NCBI GenBank assembly: GCA_016795035.1
Contig: JAEUIT010000040.1
Location: forward strand, 55,081-119,080
Direction: 5' to 3'
DNA length: 64,000 bases
Source of the DNA: Phycisphaerae bacterium
GTDB taxonomy: Bacteria; Planctomycetota; Phycisphaerae; Phycisphaerales; SM1A02
Translations under genes and position numbers: made by a program
Notes under the pieces: model-generated
Told to the model about the DNA's origin: nothing
The model's input: the letters and a program-made list of their open reading frames with translations, nothing else
Databases searched by the model: none
Shown: positions 63,288 to 64,000 of the stretch, in pieces
How the letters are laid out: every line of letters starts with the position of its first letter
How positions within the stretch are numbered: the first letter of the stretch is position 1

Positions 63288-63320
63288 ACTCACTCACTCA
63301 CTCACTCACTCGCTCACTCA
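63287..63320. repeat. ACTC microsatellite at a gene end
   Basis: The tetranucleotide CACT/ACTC repeats about eight times with one change (CGCT). Its last bases form the stop codon of the minus-strand dockerin gene, so length changes here could extend or alter that gene's end. Confidence 0.85.
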
Positions 63321-64000
63321 ACCCCACGCGCCAAGGAGAATCCCGAGGTCCGCCGCGTCGACCGTGCCGTCGCCGTTCACGTCGCCAGGGCCGGGCGTGC
63401 CCCACGACCCCAGCAGGATCCCGAGGTCTGACGCGTCGACCTTCCCGTCCCCGTTCAGGTCCGCCGGGTTCAGCCCGGGCTGCGGGTTCGGCACCGTCAC
63501 GCAGATCTCGACGAAGCAGCACTGCAGCCAGTTCATGCTGTGGTTCCCCAGCGTGATGCAGTACTGGCTTCCCGGAGCCGCACCGCTATTCACCGTGATC
63601 GGGCCCACGTTCGTCGAGCCGTACGGCGCCACCGGGCCCACGTTCACGATCCCCGGCGTCACCGTGCCCGTCCCCGACGTCGGGAAGAGGACGAGGTGCC
63701 CCGTCGCGTAGCTCTCGAGGTTCGTGAACGTGAAGTTCAGCGTGAACTGCCCCGGAACCGACGTCGGCGTCAGCACCACGTCCGTCACCTGGGCGCAGTC
63801 GCAGTCCGGAAGCTCGATGCACGGAGACAGGTGGCAGCACTCGTCGCCGTCCACGTCGCCGAGGATGAAGTCGAAGCAGAACTCCGTCCCGGGCTGCTGG
63901 CCCGTGATCGTCACCGTGATCGGTCCCGACGAATTCCCGTTCAGGACCGGCGGGTTCAAGGGGATCACGTTCGGGGACATGTTCGGGCTCGGAAGGATCA
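63318..64000 (-). CDS. Secreted dockerin protein, 5' part outside window
   Basis: About 227 aa are visible; the frame runs off the right edge, so the signal peptide is missing. The visible part has beta-rich segments with several cysteines (DECCHLSPCIELPDCDC and WLQCCFVEICV), likely paired in disulfides, and ends in two dockerin repeats (NGDGKVDASDLGILLGSWG and NGDGTVDAADLGILLGAWG). Two similar beta modules (VLTPTSVPGQFTLNFTFTNL; TGTVTPGIVNVGPV) suggest a tandem fibronectin- or Ig-like fold. No enzymatic motif is seen. Confidence 0.8.
   Translation of the reverse strand, partial: ILPSPNMSPNVIPLNPPVLNGNSSGPITVTITGQQPGTEFCFDFILGDVDGDECCHLSPCIELPDCDCAQVTDVVLTPTSVPGQFTLNFTFTNLESYATGHLVLFPTSGTGTVTPGIVNVGPVAPYGSTNVGPITVNSGAAPGSQYCITLGNHSMNWLQCCFVEICVTVPNPQPGLNPADLNGDGKVDASDLGILLGSWGTPGPGDVNGDGTVDAADLGILLGAWG

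Overview
The window is high-GC bacterial DNA whose coding density, codon use and protein families point to a planctomycete of the Phycisphaerae type. The strongest evidence is six secreted proteins that end in paired dockerin-like repeats (D-N/D-G-D/N-G-x-V-D-G-A-D-L-G-x-L-L-G-x-W-G), plus membrane proteins that begin with a C-x2-C-x-Y-x-L-x-G-L ... C-P-E-C zinc ribbon. The taxon is inferred from these families; no rRNA or tRNA gene is present to confirm it.

Layout. 1-5000: the end of an unidentified membrane protein, a GGQ release-factor-like protein, an M20 amidohydrolase and a secreted reprolysin-type metalloprotease with a dockerin. 5279-7638: rplK-rplA-rplJ-rplL. 8144-16484: two tandem giant secreted proteins (about 905 and 1716 aa) that separate rplL from rpoB. 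17060-25487: rpoB and rpoC, closed by a strong terminator. 25600-28889: a zinc-ribbon membrane protein and an orphan secreted protein. 29009-32662: an HtrA protease and a PDZ paralogue without the catalytic triad. 32663-33300: palindromic repeats. 33301-36439: a PhyH-type dioxygenase, a small lipoprotein and a DUF1338/2-oxoadipate dioxygenase-like enzyme. 36490-40684: a polyhydroxyalkanoate (PHA) locus with phaR, a phasin, a short phaE, phaC and an SDR. 40759-43431: a dockerin protein with an FG-GAP-like propeller. 43747-48955: tetR, RND pump and adaptor. 49135-53585: a FabG/PhaB-like reductase, a THUMP-like methyltransferase and a hybrid histidine kinase. 53733-56861: a deoxyhypusine-synthase-like enzyme, a zinc-ribbon protein and agmatinase. 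56984-60390: a serine hydrolase, a dockerin protein and a beta-helix protein. 60450-63059: a Ski2-like helicase. 63060-64000: palindromic repeats and a partial dockerin protein.

Two DNA-level patterns run across the window and are not explained by the genes. (1) Many intergenic gaps carry tandem 7-bp units in several flavours (GGAGTCA, GGATCAA, GGGTTCA, and an AATGGAG-rich flavour), usually as a left arm after one gene and its reverse complement before the next. The transcripts could fold into long imperfect stems, and the arms resemble Shine-Dalgarno and anti-Shine-Dalgarno sequences. (2) The word CGTTGCAG/CTGCAACG, often within CCACGTTGCAGCC, occurs roughly 25-35 times on both strands. It repeatedly forces otherwise rare codons such as GTT, GCA, GCT and TTG, as expected if the DNA word itself is selected, as in uptake or Chi-like signals.

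Gene cooperation. PhaR, the phasin, PhaE and PhaC form a PHA granule system with a perfect 13-14 bp hairpin between phasin and phaE. HtrA and its inactive paralogue look like a periplasmic quality-control pair. The deoxyhypusine-synthase-like enzyme lies near agmatinase, which fits polyamine metabolism. The dockerin proteins form an extracellular set with no cohesin visible here.
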